64,000 bases of DNA from Macrolepiota albuminosa (GCA_027475525.1 JAMWFC010000126.1:496001-560000); one strand, 5' to 3'. Counted from the stretch's first letter, positions 34,608-47,930 are shown. Notes: generated from the sequence alone by a model not told the origin. Program-made: numbers and translations.

Positions 34608-37600
34608 TTGGGGGAAGGGAGGAATATAAAAGGGGTTTCGGTCCACCTTTTCAAACTAGAGAAGGGAGGGCGTACTTCACGCATAGACACCCTGGCACGC
34701 ACTCGTTCACAGACCCAGCGTCTACATTCTCGTTCTCGCTCTCGCTCTCGTTCCTGTTCTCGTTCTCGTTCCTCCTCTGTGCAATCATCTCGTTCTGTTT
34801 CCGGAACATTACCCCCTCAGCAGGATCGATTTTCGAGCCTGTCTGATCCTTCTTTTCTGTCCGACCTTTCTCGCACGAGCTCTCCGACGCCTTCATCCGC
34901 GTCTTCGACATCAGACGAGTCCGAATTACAATTTTCGGGAACGGGGGTGACGATGTCCACAAACTTTGGTACTACGTATACGGCGCAGGTCTCGCAAATC
35001 TCTGCCAGTCACGCCCCGCTTATCTCCCGGGGAACTATTGGCCCTCGCCAGCTCGACGCGTTCGAACACTATGCAAAGAGATATTTCAGTCATAAGGGGA
35101 TCGGAGCAGAGAGGCAGGTGGAAAAGGTCTTATATAACATTGACTCGAGTGATGTTCGAGCATGGGTTAGGGAGAACGAAGATGAACTCAAGGCCCTCAC
35201 ATTTTCCGTTTTTATGGCACGCCTTAGGGGAGAGGTTCTGGCAACGGACTGGATGTGGGAGACGGCACAGCTGTTGACGAAGAAACAGGGGGAGGAGGAG
35301 AGGTTTGCGGAGTGGGCGAGCAACCTGAGGGAGGCAAATGACACGTTGAGTTCTGATACCCGTTTTCACATCGGTCCCGATAAGATGCGTAACTATCTTC
35401 TGCTTCACTGCCACGAGGACTTGCGTCGTGAATACCATATCGGAAACAAGGATGGCTGCTATGATGGGATTAAGGAGTTCTCGAAGTGGTTCCGCACAGT
35501 TTCGGATCTCGATGTCGCCCTGGCGGCAAGAAAGGCTCAGATAAGTAAACATCTTGCTGCCGCCATCGCCGCCTCGTCGAAATCTCACCTTAAGAATGTT
35601 ACGAATGTGACGAACTCTAATCAGACTTCTAAGGCAAACGGACCAACCACAGACACTACTCCGAACTCGTCAGGACGCACGTATGTGTACCCACTCACTA
35701 CGGAGGAGAGAGGGTTGTTAGATGAGCACCAGGGGTGTTATCAGTGCCGTCGCCTTTACGTCGATCATCGTGCAAGGGACTGTCCGGACAAGGGGAAGGC
35801 ATTGACCTTGGTAGAGTATGGTACACGGAAATTAACGACGGCATTTGCTGAAGCGGCGAAAAAGGAGTTCCAGCGTAAGGAGGAGGCAGGGAAAGGAAAG
35901 AGGGCAGGTTCATCCATCACTGTTGCAGCTGTGTTTGAGGGGTCAGATTCGGATGAAGACAGTAGTGATGCAGGTTCCGAGTACGTTATTCCTCGGCACA
36001 TCACCTACCCTTGCCTTGTCTCGGGTCCCTCTATCGCTCCCATTTCTGTTCCAAGTGCACTTATTGACACGGGATCCCCACCAGCATTGATTTCCTCGAC
36101 GTTGGTGAAGAAATTGGGGCTGCCAACGCGTAAATTGAACAGGCCTTTGTCAGTATCGGGGGTTTTCGCTTCTCAAGGTTCCGGGTCAGAAAGAATGCTA
36201 TCGCAATACGTCAAACTTGTAATTATATCACCTTGTTCGCAATGGAGATCACACTCCCAAGTGTTTATTGTATGCCCGAATCTACACACGGAGATGATTC
36301 TGGGACTCGATTTTTTGGAACGCAATAAATTAGTTATCGACCTTGAAGCCGGTACAATTACGGATAAATCTTCGGGATTCGACCTCTTACATCCCTCTCG
36401 CCCTGCTCGGTGTGAGAAAGTTATTGTTGAGCCACATATTCGGAGAAAAGAGGCGAAGAAGAGGGAACGGATTGAGAATGAGTGGATTCGTCAGGGAAGG
36501 AAGGACATGGAGACTTCACGAAAACTTGTCCATTTCGAGTTAAGTGCATTGTTCGCGCAACAATCGGAGAAGTTCGCGGATGTGGATAAGTCCGCGAGTA
36601 CTGGTGAACCACGTTTGTTAGGGCTGGTTAGAAAGAGGATTGAGGAACTTGCCTTAAAGGACAGATTGAAGGGGATGGACATGAAGATGAAACGACGTTT
36701 CAAGAATCTTTTCCCTGATGGTATCCCTCATGCCGACGAGTTACCAGATAGCGTGTATCACAGGATTCAGGTGAAGCCACTTGCCAAGATCACGGTTGCA
36801 AGATCCTACTCGTGCCCACGTAAATTTCGCGACAGCTGGAAAGCCTTGATTGACAAGCACGTCGCTGCTGGTCGAATCCGACCATCCTCGTCACAGTTTG
36901 CAAGTCCTTCATTTGTGATTCCGAAGGCAGATCCCACGGCTCCCCCTCGCTGGGTCAATGATTATCGTCGACTGAATGCGAGTACAATTCCGGACAATTT
37001 TCCTCTGCCAAGGATCGATGACATTCTGGCGGACTGCACGAAGCCAGGCACACGTGTGTGGGGTAAAATTGATTTGACGGATGCATTTTTCCAGACCTTA
37101 ATGCATCCGGATGATATAAAGTACACTGCGACCCTGACTCCCTTTGGCTTGTGGGAATGGGTTGTTATGCCCATGGGCCTCCGCAATGCGCCGGCAACTC
37201 AGCAACGTCGTGTCACGCTCGCCCTGCGTAAATACATAGGAAAAATTTGCCACGTTTATCTTGACGATATTATTATTTGGTCCTCATCGATAGAGGAACA
37301 TGAGAGGAATGTGATTATGATCTTAGAGGCTCTGAGGAAGGCTAGGCTATTTTGCTCTATGAAGAAGAGTGACTTGTTCTGTACGGAAATCGATTTCCTC
37401 GGGCACCACATATCGGAGAGAGGGATCGAGGCAGACCGTTCGAAAGTTGAGAAGATATTGCAGTGGCCGGTTCCTCGTAAAGCAAAACACGTTCGGCAGT
37501 TCTTGGGCCTTGTTCGTTATGTCGCCGCTTTCCTCCCTGCGCTGGCTGAACATACATCGGTTTTGACGCCGTTAACCAAGAAAGAATTTAATGGGAATTT

Positions 37601-39605
37601 TCCGCCCTGGACCAGCTCTCATCAGGCAGCGTTCGAGGGTATTAAGGCCCTCGTCATTGGTCGCGACTGTTTGACGACTATCGACCACGAAAACCCTGGT
37701 AATAACAAGATTTTTGTTACCTGTGATGCGAGCAAGAGGAGGACTGGGGCAGTTTTATCTTTTGGGGAGACGTGGGAGCGGGCGCGCCCAGTGGCGTTCG
37801 ATTCTCGTCAACTGACACCCGCGGAGAAGAATTACCCAACTCATGAACATGAATTGTTGGCAATCGTACGAGCGTTACGTAAATGGCGTTGCGACTTACT
37901 GGGCTCCTCCTTTCAGGTCTATACTGATCATAAGACCTTGAAGAATTTCGAGACTCAAAAGGATCTATCTAAAAGGCAGGCTAGATGGATGGAATACCTT
38001 TCGCAATACGATTACAAGATCAACTACATTAGGGGTGAGGATAACTCGGTCGCTGATGCGTTGTCGAGGATGCCAGAACATAGACCAGTCGTTGTTGGGG
38101 AAGTATTATTGGTGAAAGGTGACGAGACGACCTTGGATGATGTTAGGGAGGGTTATGCCGTTGACCCATACACGAGGCGTTTGATCGAGGATGCTAAGGC
38201 TGGAATGTTGTCAAGTGGGGTTGAGTTTCGGGATGGATTACTATTTGTGGGGGAGAGACTCGTCATTCCGAAGTACAAAGGATTGAGAGAAAGCTTATTC
38301 AGAGTGGCTCACGACGAACTCGGTCATTTCGGAGCAGACAAGACGTATGCTTCACTACGCTACTCATACTACTGGCCTAATATGCGTCGCGATCTGATCA
38401 ACGGTTACATTCCATCTTGTGTGGAATGCCAACGTAACAAAAACAAGACGACAAAGCCACCAGGACCCTTGCATCCGTTGCCTGTTCCGGAAAGTCGATT
38501 CGGGTCCGTTACCTTGGATTTTGTCGGACCGTTGCCTAAGGATGAGGGATTCGACCAGTTTTGTTCAATGACTTGTCGGGCAGGGGCTGATTTGCAAATC
38601 TCACCCACGAAAACAGATCAAACAGGGGAAGAGTTCGCACATATTTTTTTCCGCGATTGGTATTGCGAAAACGGCCTGCCTTACGAAATTATAACGGATA
38701 GGGACAGTCTTTTCACGTCAACCTTCTGGCGAGCCCTCATGAAATTATCGGGAGTTAAACATAAGTTGTCGACTGCTTTTCATCCTCAAACTGACGGAGC
38801 GTCCGAACGCTCTAACAAAACTATCGTGCAATGTATACGCTATCATGTTGACCGATTGCAAACGGGCTGGGTAAAGGCACTACCAAGGATACGTTTTGGC
38901 ATTATGAACACCATGAATGCTTCAACGGGTTTTTCGCCTTTTCAACTCAAGTCTGGATTTTCCCCGCGCGTTTTGATGCCATTATTTCCACCCCCACCCA
39001 CTGATACTCCGGCCGAAGACCTGGCACTTCGAGTGTTGCAAGAAATCGAGACAAATTATCTTGAGGCTATGGATAACATGATCACGGCAAAGATTAATCA
39101 GGCACATCATGCAAATCTCCATCGTTCCCCTGAAGTCGAGTACAAGGTTGGGGATAGGGTCATGCTATCAACAATTAATCGTCGTCGAGAATATGTACAA
39201 AAACGGGACGGTCGCGTAGCTAAATTCATGCCTCGACAGGACGGACCTTTTCTCATTACCGAAGCTTTCCCCGGCTCTTCTGAATACGCCCTCGACCTTC
39301 CATCTTCGATGAAGATTCATAATCGTTTCCACTCAAGCTTGCTTTCGCCTCACTACGCAAATGACGACGAATTGTTCCCCTCGCGACAACTTGAAATGCC
39401 GGGGCCGATTCTGACAGATGAGGGCCAAGAGGAGCATTTTATTGACAAGATAATTGACGAGAGGAGACGAGGGCGGGGAGTTCAGTATCTGGTCCGCTGG
39501 AGAGGATATGGTCCCGACCACGATGAATGGAAAAGTGGGAGAGAAATGGACGACACTGTGGCCCTCGACGAGTGGGAAACGTTGAAGGCGTCGATTGGGA
39601 GATAA
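34608..39605 (+). CDS. Family C Gag-Pol polyprotein
   Basis: 1665 codons if the first ATG is used. An Arg-Ser repeat (RSRSRSRSCSRSRSS) lies near residues 42-57 and may precede the true start. The Gag capsid region is about 140-330. A CCHC knuckle starts at Cys377 (CYQCRRLYVDHRARDC) with six rather than four residues between the second Cys and His. Protease DTG starts at Asp487. RT carries YLDD at 884-887. RNase H has Asp1040 (TCDASKRR) and HELLAIVRALRKWR. Integrase has an HHCC finger from His1235, then Asp1304, Asp1364 and Glu1400, the last two 35 residues apart. A C-terminal chromodomain (YLVRWRGYGPDHDEWKSG) starts near 1600 and should steer integration to particular chromatin. All catalytic residues are present. 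Confidence 0.95.
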   Translation: MGEGRNIKGVSVHLFKLEKGGRTSRIDTLARTRSQTQRLHSRSRSRSRSCSRSRSSSVQSSRSVSGTLPPQQDRFSSLSDPSFLSDLSRTSSPTPSSASSTSDESELQFSGTGVTMSTNFGTTYTAQVSQISASHAPLISRGTIGPRQLDAFEHYAKRYFSHKGIGAERQVEKVLYNIDSSDVRAWVRENEDELKALTFSVFMARLRGEVLATDWMWETAQLLTKKQGEEERFAEWASNLREANDTLSSDTRFHIGPDKMRNYLLLHCHEDLRREYHIGNKDGCYDGIKEFSKWFRTVSDLDVALAARKAQISKHLAAAIAASSKSHLKNVTNVTNSNQTSKANGPTTDTTPNSSGRTYVYPLTTEERGLLDEHQGCYQCRRLYVDHRARDCPDKGKALTLVEYGTRKLTTAFAEAAKKEFQRKEEAGKGKRAGSSITVAAVFEGSDSDEDSSDAGSEYVIPRHITYPCLVSGPSIAPISVPSALIDTGSPPALISSTLVKKLGLPTRKLNRPLSVSGVFASQGSGSERMLSQYVKLVIISPCSQWRSHSQVFIVCPNLHTEMILGLDFLERNKLVIDLEAGTITDKSSGFDLLHPSRPARCEKVIVEPHIRRKEAKKRERIENEWIRQGRKDMETSRKLVHFELSALFAQQSEKFADVDKSASTGEPRLLGLVRKRIEELALKDRLKGMDMKMKRRFKNLFPDGIPHADELPDSVYHRIQVKPLAKITVARSYSCPRKFRDSWKALIDKHVAAGRIRPSSSQFASPSFVIPKADPTAPPRWVNDYRRLNASTIPDNFPLPRIDDILADCTKPGTRVWGKIDLTDAFFQTLMHPDDIKYTATLTPFGLWEWVVMPMGLRNAPATQQRRVTLALRKYIGKICHVYLDDIIIWSSSIEEHERNVIMILEALRKARLFCSMKKSDLFCTEIDFLGHHISERGIEADRSKVEKILQWPVPRKAKHVRQFLGLVRYVAAFLPALAEHTSVLTPLTKKEFNGNFPPWTSSHQAAFEGIKALVIGRDCLTTIDHENPGNNKIFVTCDASKRRTGAVLSFGETWERARPVAFDSRQLTPAEKNYPTHEHELLAIVRALRKWRCDLLGSSFQVYTDHKTLKNFETQKDLSKRQARWMEYLSQYDYKINYIRGEDNSVADALSRMPEHRPVVVGEVLLVKGDETTLDDVREGYAVDPYTRRLIEDAKAGMLSSGVEFRDGLLFVGERLVIPKYKGLRESLFRVAHDELGHFGADKTYASLRYSYYWPNMRRDLINGYIPSCVECQRNKNKTTKPPGPLHPLPVPESRFGSVTLDFVGPLPKDEGFDQFCSMTCRAGADLQISPTKTDQTGEEFAHIFFRDWYCENGLPYEIITDRDSLFTSTFWRALMKLSGVKHKLSTAFHPQTDGASERSNKTIVQCIRYHVDRLQTGWVKALPRIRFGIMNTMNASTGFSPFQLKSGFSPRVLMPLFPPPPTDTPAEDLALRVLQEIETNYLEAMDNMITAKINQAHHANLHRSPEVEYKVGDRVMLSTINRRREYVQKRDGRVAKFMPRQDGPFLITEAFPGSSEYALDLPSSMKIHNRFHSSLLSPHYANDDELFPSRQLEMPGPILTDEGQEEHFIDKIIDERRRGRGVQYLVRWRGYGPDHDEWKSGREMDDTVALDEWETLKASIGR

Positions 39606-39629
39606 TGAATTTTTCGGAGGATGGGTGAG

Positions 39630-39859
39630 TGTAAGCATGAAGCTTACGACATGCGAATAGGGGTCCCATCGGATGGGGAAGGGATGGGATCGGAAGTCAA
39701 GTCTAAACTTTATTCTGAAACATTGGTTACATTTCGGTATATAGGGGAAGGAGGGTAGTGGATCGGGGATTTTTTGCTGTCTTTTCGTACTGAATCCTAG
39801 TATTGTGCCATTCTGTTCTGGTTCGCTAAGTGAAGCTGGACGCGCGCAGTCCACTTACA
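39630..39859 (+). repeat. 3' LTR of family C
   Basis: Identical to the 5' LTR except for one base at 39647. Confidence 0.95.
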
Positions 39860-39864
39860 CATAA

Positions 39865-41755
39865 TGTCAATTAATGTATTTCTAAAGGAAGTTAGACTTT
39901 AAATTGCATTTTTGAGGAATATTTAATGCAGAATACTATTTCAAAATTGTATATCTCTACTTTAAATTGTCTTTGGAGCTTTGCAGTTCTTTATTCTACT
40001 TTGAATGCATAGTAAATCAAGAAAAAGTTAGATAATATCTTGACTTCTGACTAGGCTTCAGGCCTTACTCTTTAATAATATCATATGTCTAAATTATATA
40101 ATTGTATAATTCTATGATTATAATCTCTATAGACAGTAGCTATTTTTAATATACTTTTATATCTGCCACTTATACTTGCAAGGAGACTCTGGGGAGATAC
40201 TTCTTTTTTCTGCCTGTTTCCTTTACCTTAAAATCTGTATATATGTATTTGTGCTACTTGCTCATCAAAATATACAGCAAGGTCTTGCTGATTGGTTTTC
40301 TTGATTTTGTCCTACAAATGGTCAAACAAGGAGTATGAAGAATTGATGAGATAACTGAAAATCTTGTAATGGTAACAAATTAAACAACAGCTTGATATGG
40401 TGGAAAATTCTTTTGAATATATTCTTCCTTATTGGGTTTTTGCATCATGCTCAGAATGACTGCAAAAAGGTAACCTTTTCAGAAAAATAGTAGGAAGTCA
40501 AGAGAAGAATATCTATCTTGCCTAGTTGACACATTGTCTCTGACCAAGGGACAAGTCTTTATTATTACTGATAAAGTGAACTGAACTTACTCAGGTTTCT
40601 CTGATGATATAGAGTCAGGTTTTTAACAGCACAAGATTCCAAAGTTACACTGATGCAAGTTTACAGTTTATTTGTTGAATTGACACATTTAATTTAAACT
40701 TTGAAACTTTTGATTGACAAGTTTTGTTGGGCTTGATGGCACTGCAAGCACACTTTTTAAAGTGATCAAGGTTCTAATTTCCATTGATTCAATTATGAAT
40801 GGGACCAAGTCACACTCAAAAGAAGGTTCAAGTAGTATTAAGTACTAACCCTCAAATTTTACAAGTGCTTTGGCATAAGATTGCCTGCTTCTAGCTTACA
40901 GTTTTCATCCATTGTGTTCATTTTAGATTTGAGACAGGTGTATCAATCACATATGAGACAAAATATCAACCTGTTGAAGGATATAGATAGATATATACCA
41001 ATTAATAACTGAATCTAGAGTGTTTTAAAGTTATTCTGAAGTATCATGGACTAAACAGACCTCAAATTAAGTACTAAGTAAACACTTTCTGCAGGCTAGA
41101 GAAAATGCAACTAGACATTTCTATACGACTTGACTATCAGCTATGCCTTGGCATCTTATTGCTGCATGGCTATAGGAGGTACTTCATAAATGATGTGCAA
41201 CACACTATCTTAAAAGCTAGGATTGATCAACATCTCTTTATCAATATAGTATGAAGTAAAGTTGATGCATATACATACAGAGTGTGAACATTCAGTTTTG
41301 ACTCTAGCAGTGAAGAGTGCCACTTGTAATTGTGGTTTTTTCTCAAAACCTTGTTTATAATACATTAATCAGACATCTTAGCATGTGAAGCCCTAAAGCT
41401 TGCTTTTTGTATACTTTCCAAAAAAGAATAACAAGTAGTTCATAGCTTTTCACAGCAAAATATTTGCAGTTGAGGTAGAAAACATGAATCTCACAAAAGT
41501 AAACAGATGTTGAATGCACAAGAGATATGAGTAAGTTATGCTTATAGAGAGAAATAAACTCCTGTTTGGCCAATCATCATTTGAGAGCTCTGAAAAGGCC
41601 ATCATATCAATGTGTAAAATGGCCAAACCAAAACAGAAAGAACTCTTTCAACTTTCTTTCAGATATACCTTATATCTGATATCTTACTTAAGAGTAGAGT
41701 TGAATTTTTTTAGTTATCTGTTTATCCTATGTACAGTGTCTAAGTAAGGCAGATT
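39865..41755. repeat. AT-rich transposon relic, right part
   Basis: Stop-riddled sequence with very low CpG. Near 40520-40560 one frame reads HIVSDQGTSL, reminiscent of the second-Asp block of a gypsy integrase, but nothing else is secure. It ends near 41755, where GC content rises at the 3' end of the next gene. Confidence 0.45.
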
Positions 41756-42956
41756 TGACAAAAGAACGCCCGGAGGGCGCACACCCTGGACACTGTTCCT
41801 AACCACCATAGTCACCTGAGAAGCATCGGTCGGGATGGGAAGAACATCTGGAGAATTCTGGCCACGCCCCAACTGGATTCCTCCGACCGGGGTGGGAGCG
41901 TCGCCTGCAGTATTGCCCACGCGTTCATGAACAGAGTAAACATGATTTAGAAGAGCTAGAAAGAGTAGCCGTATAAGTACGACATACCAAGTTGGATGAA
42001 CAAGCACCATGCACAAAGGACAAAATGCGCAAGCCCAGACAACATGCGTAAGCGCCAACAAAAGGTGCGCACTGCACCATATGAAGCCAATGCGCAAAGC
42101 GAGAGACAATGGAATGCGAAGCATACGATAGACTTACCTTTGCGGTCCACATCAAGGCCGTGCGCCCAAAAGAGCTCAAGCAAAATGAAATCAGTCAGAG
42201 TCATTACCCTTTCGCCCACATGACCATCCTGAGGTTGTTCGAAACCCGGGGATTCGCGACGATATGGGTTTTCCTGAGGGTTAGGTGGCGGAACATGGGG
42301 AGAAACATTGGACGGTTGCAAAGTGGACTGTACTCTGCGAGAGGCGGGGCCGGGAGTATGGTACAAGCCTTCTTCTACGAAAACAGGAACCGATCCCTGC
42401 ATATATGCATCTGCCGTAGTAGGCGACATGCCAGAATCTGACGCCTGCTCTTTATTTCTAGAATTCTGCGTCCGCGGCCTTTTTGAAAGGTGGGTCAGAA
42501 GGGGAAACCGCGGTCGGCACGACCGTCGATGGGTCAGCCGTGCGTGGTGTAGGGGACCGTTCCCTCCTGCGAGTCGAACTCAAGACGGGATCTTGAACAT
42601 CAGGAGAAATACACGATTCTCCAGCTACATTCTGAGTACAAGAAAGAGAAGCCACTCCAGCTGGATCCGTCGAATCGTCCTGCCCAGATGGGCTCTCCAC
42701 GTCTGGGTGCTCCACAGGCAGCACGGAGGACGGACGAAGGGTGCGAGGGATAGCCTGAGGCACCGACCTGTTGCTACGCAGCCGAGAGGTCTGGTGACCA
42801 GCCGTATAACCTAGAATCAATCGATGCACGAAACTGATGAATGCAGCGAGGAATGGCAAATGATAACAATACAACGAAGAGAACAAAGGAAATGGAAGCG
42901 ACGAAAGCTAACACCACAGCGATGAAAACTAAAATTACAATATAAGAGCCGTGCAA
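41750..42956 (-). CDS. Predicted membrane protein, multi-exon, one homopolymer frame break
   Basis: Not recognised. From 42956 an N-terminal hydrophobic helix (VILVFIAVVLAFVASISFVL) is followed by an intron ending in TCTAG near 42811. Then comes a Ser/Pro-rich region (RNKEQASDSGMSPTTADAY) and another exon with ILLELFWAHGLDVDRK. A 65-66 nt intron with a GTAAGTC donor leads to a Cys-rich hydrophobic exon (VRTFCWRLRMLSGLAHFVLC). A further exon near 41900-41750 (APTPVGGIQLGRGQNS) runs up to the edge of the relic, so the true end may be truncated. Between 42458 and 42500 the frame breaks at a run of five A's; four A's would give PPFKRPRTQNSRNKEQ in one frame. Function unknown; exon edges are approximate. 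Confidence 0.45.
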
Positions 42957-43040
42957 TCCAGATGGTGGATTGAGTTCACGAGCTAAAGGTCACACCCAAG
43001 TCACACGTCAAAATACGCAGTGCCTACATTTGAAAGGGCG

Positions 43041-43430
43041 CTATGTTATTCCCATGAACGCGATGTAGTCACGTGCAAAGAACATTCGGTCATCTGGTTG
43101 TTGTTGACATTCGAACTCTACATTGTAATCTCGGTAGATCTTTTGAAGATACAACTCTTTTCCTGTTCCTGTCGCTACATGGTCATATATGTGGAAGCGT
43201 TGTCCCAACCCGCCGTCTGGCAGAGAAGTCATGCTTGAAGTTGCTTTTCTAAGTCGATCGAATCGATAACAGCTTTTCTCAAGTGCGATTTGTTGAACCA
43301 GCGAGCGATCAGATGTCATGATAATTCGGGTTATACGGCTGCACACCCATCCGGCTGCAGTCGTGCTGCTACTCCACAGTTTTCCCGCCTGTCCCAGGTA
43401 ATTTTGACCGGCCAGTTCTTCGGGTTTCAA
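43041..43430 (-). CDS. Hypothetical protein, partial model
   Basis: A 129-codon frame with balanced composition (RFHIYDHVATGTGKELYLQK, then EFECQQQPDDRMFFARDYIA). No ATG opens it (TTG at 43430 is preceded by a stop four codons upstream), so it is probably the last exon of a gene whose 5' exons lie at 43450 or beyond, or a stray open frame. No domain recognised. Confidence 0.4.
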   Translation of the reverse strand: MKPEELAGQNYLGQAGKLWSSSTTAAGWVCSRITRIIMTSDRSLVQQIALEKSCYRFDRLRKATSSMTSLPDGGLGQRFHIYDHVATGTGKELYLQKIYRDYNVEFECQQQPDDRMFFARDYIAFMGIT

Positions 43431-45230
<1,800 letters not shown>

Positions 45231-45892
45231 AGCGGTTAAGAGCCGAAGACGCCACGATCAAGTTTACGTGTAGCTTTACTCGATTATGCTAGGCGCCATT
45301 CTCAATGTTGTATCATTAGGTTATCTTTGCGCCTGCATCACCATGTTGCACAGTATACATTTCTCAATTACTTTGGATACTTGTTGCAGACATTATATAT
45401 ATACATGGTTTAAGCAACTGAAAACAATCAGCAATTCAATGAGGCACGGATTTCATCAAACTACGGTTAAGCTCGTTTGATATATATGCCAGACATAACT
45501 TTCAAGAGGAGCCCCGTCCACTTCGAGCTACCTTGTATATCGTCGCAAAGCGGTCTTTACAGATATTTTCTGAAACAAGTCTTTTCTCGTTGCGGTGACT
45601 TTCCGGCCTTGGAGGTTAAACGCAACGCAAGAAGGTGAGTGATGGTTTTTGAGGATTACCCGTCTCATCGGTCCCATGCATATGCGTCATGCTTGGCGAA
45701 AGACGGGGCACTGTTCGATCTGAGAGCGTGTCTGTCCATAAATGACAGAGAGATATATAAAATAACTATTTGGGCTGTTGTTGGTAATTATGATAGTTAT
45801 GTGTCAGGATCTTATTTGACAAGGACTGTGTACAGAGGGAATGAGACGGCCGGCTCAATCCAGGGTATCAAACGCATAAATAACGAAAGCGG
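45231..45892. other. Intergenic between mannitol dehydrogenase and the next gene
   Basis: No supported gene; both neighbours end here (convergent). Confidence 0.5.
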
Positions 45893-46787
45893 TCAGATCC
45901 GGTCTGTCCTGGTATCCAAGGTCCAGTCCCAAGTTGGAGACACTCGATCGTTGTCCTTAATATGCACGCCATCCATACCAAGCGATACACTGGTGAGCCC
46001 CTGCGATAAGTAATTTCCGAGAGCACTCTCAGTGGAAGCTCCTTGCATCGAATCATTACATGCGGGGCAGGACAATGACAACAACGACGGAGTGTGGGCG
46101 CCCGAAGAATCAAACAAATGGCACGTGTGCATATGTATTGGCGAGGAATGTTCGTGATGATATCCATCGTCATAGTAGTGTTCATCGTCATAGCGCCCGT
46201 AAACAAGAGGTGTATTGGCGAGGAATGTTCGTGATGATATCCATCGTCATAGTAGTGTTCATCGTCATAGCGCCCGTAAACAAGAGGATCGGTCCAAGCG
46301 TTCAGAGGCGACTGATCAACAGAGAAACAAGACATCGATGAACAAAAAGAACAATAAAAGATTCGAAAGCACGTACATTCTGCTTTATCTCCATTTGACA
46401 ACTGTTTCCTAACCCAAGCGGGTAAACAGCCGCGAATGATCCTGTCTCCAGAGCCACTCTTACATCTTTCGCTTTTGATCCGAGTTCCCACTGCGCCTGG
46501 GTGGTCATCGAAACATGGGCCCAACTGGGATTTCCTGGATTGATTGGGGAAGAAACGGACGCGGAGTACGTGGTGGTGGCTGAAGGTGTGCGACCCTGAT
46601 CATCGCGCGTTATCAATAGAGAACGAGTGGCGGAGGCAGGCAACCGACGCGTAGGATCTGACTCGAGGTGGAATTGACGGAGTGCACCTGGTGGGCATGA
46701 GGCGTGGCGACGTAGAAGAGTGGGTCCATGATGGTCGAGGACACGTGTATCAGAAAAGTTGGAATTCAACAGAGTGACCGTAGGCAT
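45893..46787 (-). CDS. Unknown two-exon protein, frame broken only by a 77-bp duplication
   Basis: Exon 1 is 46787-46377 (137 codons). A 65-nt intron (GTACGT...GATCAG) follows, then exon 2 is 46311-45893. Exon 2 contains duplication 10 (46134-46287). With one 77-bp copy removed it is 342 nt and reads straight through (HEHSSPIHMHTCHLFDSSG) to the stop, giving 250 residues in all. The N-terminal part has a DUF-like beta pattern (SDTRVLDHHGPTLLRR; GSKAKDVRVALETGSFAAV). The middle is Asp/Tyr/His-rich (YGRYDDEHYYDDGYHHEH), and the C-terminus has a CPAC motif. No family is recognised and no membrane segment is present. The His/Asp tract could bind metal. Confidence 0.65.
46134..46287. repeat. 77-bp tandem duplication 10
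   Basis: Copies are 46134-46210 and 46211-46287, identical. It lies in exon 2 of the unknown gene and shifts the frame by two; removing one copy restores it. Confidence 0.95.
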
Positions 46788-47473
46788 ATTGAAATGGAAC
46801 TATCTGACGTGATTAGATCCGCGGAGGCACGTGGTTGGGGCGCAAAAATGAATTTGGGCGGACGCCGCAGTGAACAACTCAACTGTGGCCTGAAGCGCTA
46901 AGGAGAAGCGCGCAAGGAGGGTGGTTAGAATTATGAGAGACCTTTCATACCTTGGCTTTGGCGATATTTAAACCAACCGCGGGTGCGCTCATTTCTAGCT
47001 CCGCCACTGCGAATTGTCAATGCTGAAGCCAGCTTTTGGACCTGCCCGCATACTTCAACAGCACGCCCCTGACTTTAAGTCAATATCGGACTAGGAAATC
47101 TGACAAAATTACTTAGCTATCGAAGGTCCTAGAAACAATATCACCGAAGACCTGTCGCAAGCAGGTCCAAACAAGGTCGGAGTGATAACAAGGTGGTAGA
47201 TCAAGAAGTTTCAAGCTTTTCTTTCAGACAAGCTTTTCTATGTATGTTTTACGCGACAGTAGAAATACAAAGTGATGACATACATCCCTTGCAAGGGAAC
47301 GCGAAGGGAGATCGAATATCAAGTGATCGGGTAATGTATCGGGTGATAAAGGCACAGCTACAATTAGACAGAGTCAAGTCTGCATCGATCTAGGCATATA
47401 TGCATTGTTCGACTGCTGGAGAAAGCTTCAGTATTTTCCAATCAAGAGAGATGAGGCTCATGCATGGGTCAAG
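46788..47473. other. Intergenic, upstream of the unknown gene
   Basis: No supported coding region. Confidence 0.5.
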
Positions 47474-47930
47474 TCAATCAAGCGTCTCCAAGGAATCGGG
47501 ATTCTCGTCGGCCGGAAACCCTGCTTCTTGTTTGATGAGTTTGACCCAGTTGAAGCATTTCTCGCAATCCACTTCTTCGTGTTTTGTGCATTGGTAGGCA
47601 TAATCCTCAAAGCAGTCTCCGCAATTCATTTTCTTGTGATTCCTACACTGGTGTTTGTCTTTCTTCGGCCCTTTCACAGCACCCAGGCTAAAGACTTCGA
47701 TCGGACTGCGGTCCTAAGAATTTTTGGTCACGACAAGTCAAGACAAGAAAGAATGCTTTGAAACGCACATCGTAGTCAAATCCAGTCGCCTCAGCGATAC
47801 CGCCCAACTCGTCCTCAACGCGAACGTTGTTGCACATACGGTGGTCACAACAGCAACGATAGCAGTATTCGAAGCCATGATCACGGCAGAACATAAAGTC
47901 GTTAACGATGATGTTGTCGGCTATACCCAT
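47474..47930 (-). CDS. Small Cys/His-rich protein, two exons
   Basis: Exons 47930-47769 and 47713-47474 (intron of 55 nt, GTGCGT...TTCTTAG) give 402 nt, 133 residues. The first half has a dense cluster (FCRDHGFEYCYRCCCDHRMC). The second half has paired sets (CRNHKKMNCGDC and CTKHEEVDCEKC) repeating C-x2-H-x5-C-x2-C, so three zinc-binding modules are likely. I associate this pattern with small uncharacterised agaricomycete proteins that carry MYND-like text, but cannot name the family. Start MGIADNIIVNDF is preferred over the upstream Met. It shares a 480-bp upstream region with the divergent DUF6534 gene. Confidence 0.75.

Larger units (their letters stand above)
34151..39859 (+). mobile_element. 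Complete chromodomain Ty3/gypsy element, family C
   Basis: Two 230-bp LTRs (34151-34380 and 39630-39859) differ at a single base by eye (T at 34168, C at 39647). CATAA flanks both ends (34146-34150 and 39860-39864). One uninterrupted gag-pol frame fills the interior. A purine-rich tract (GGAGGATGGGTGAG) precedes the 3' LTR. No clear tRNA primer site was identified after the 5' LTR. Near-identical LTRs and an open frame indicate a very recent, possibly active insertion into an old relic. Confidence 0.95.
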
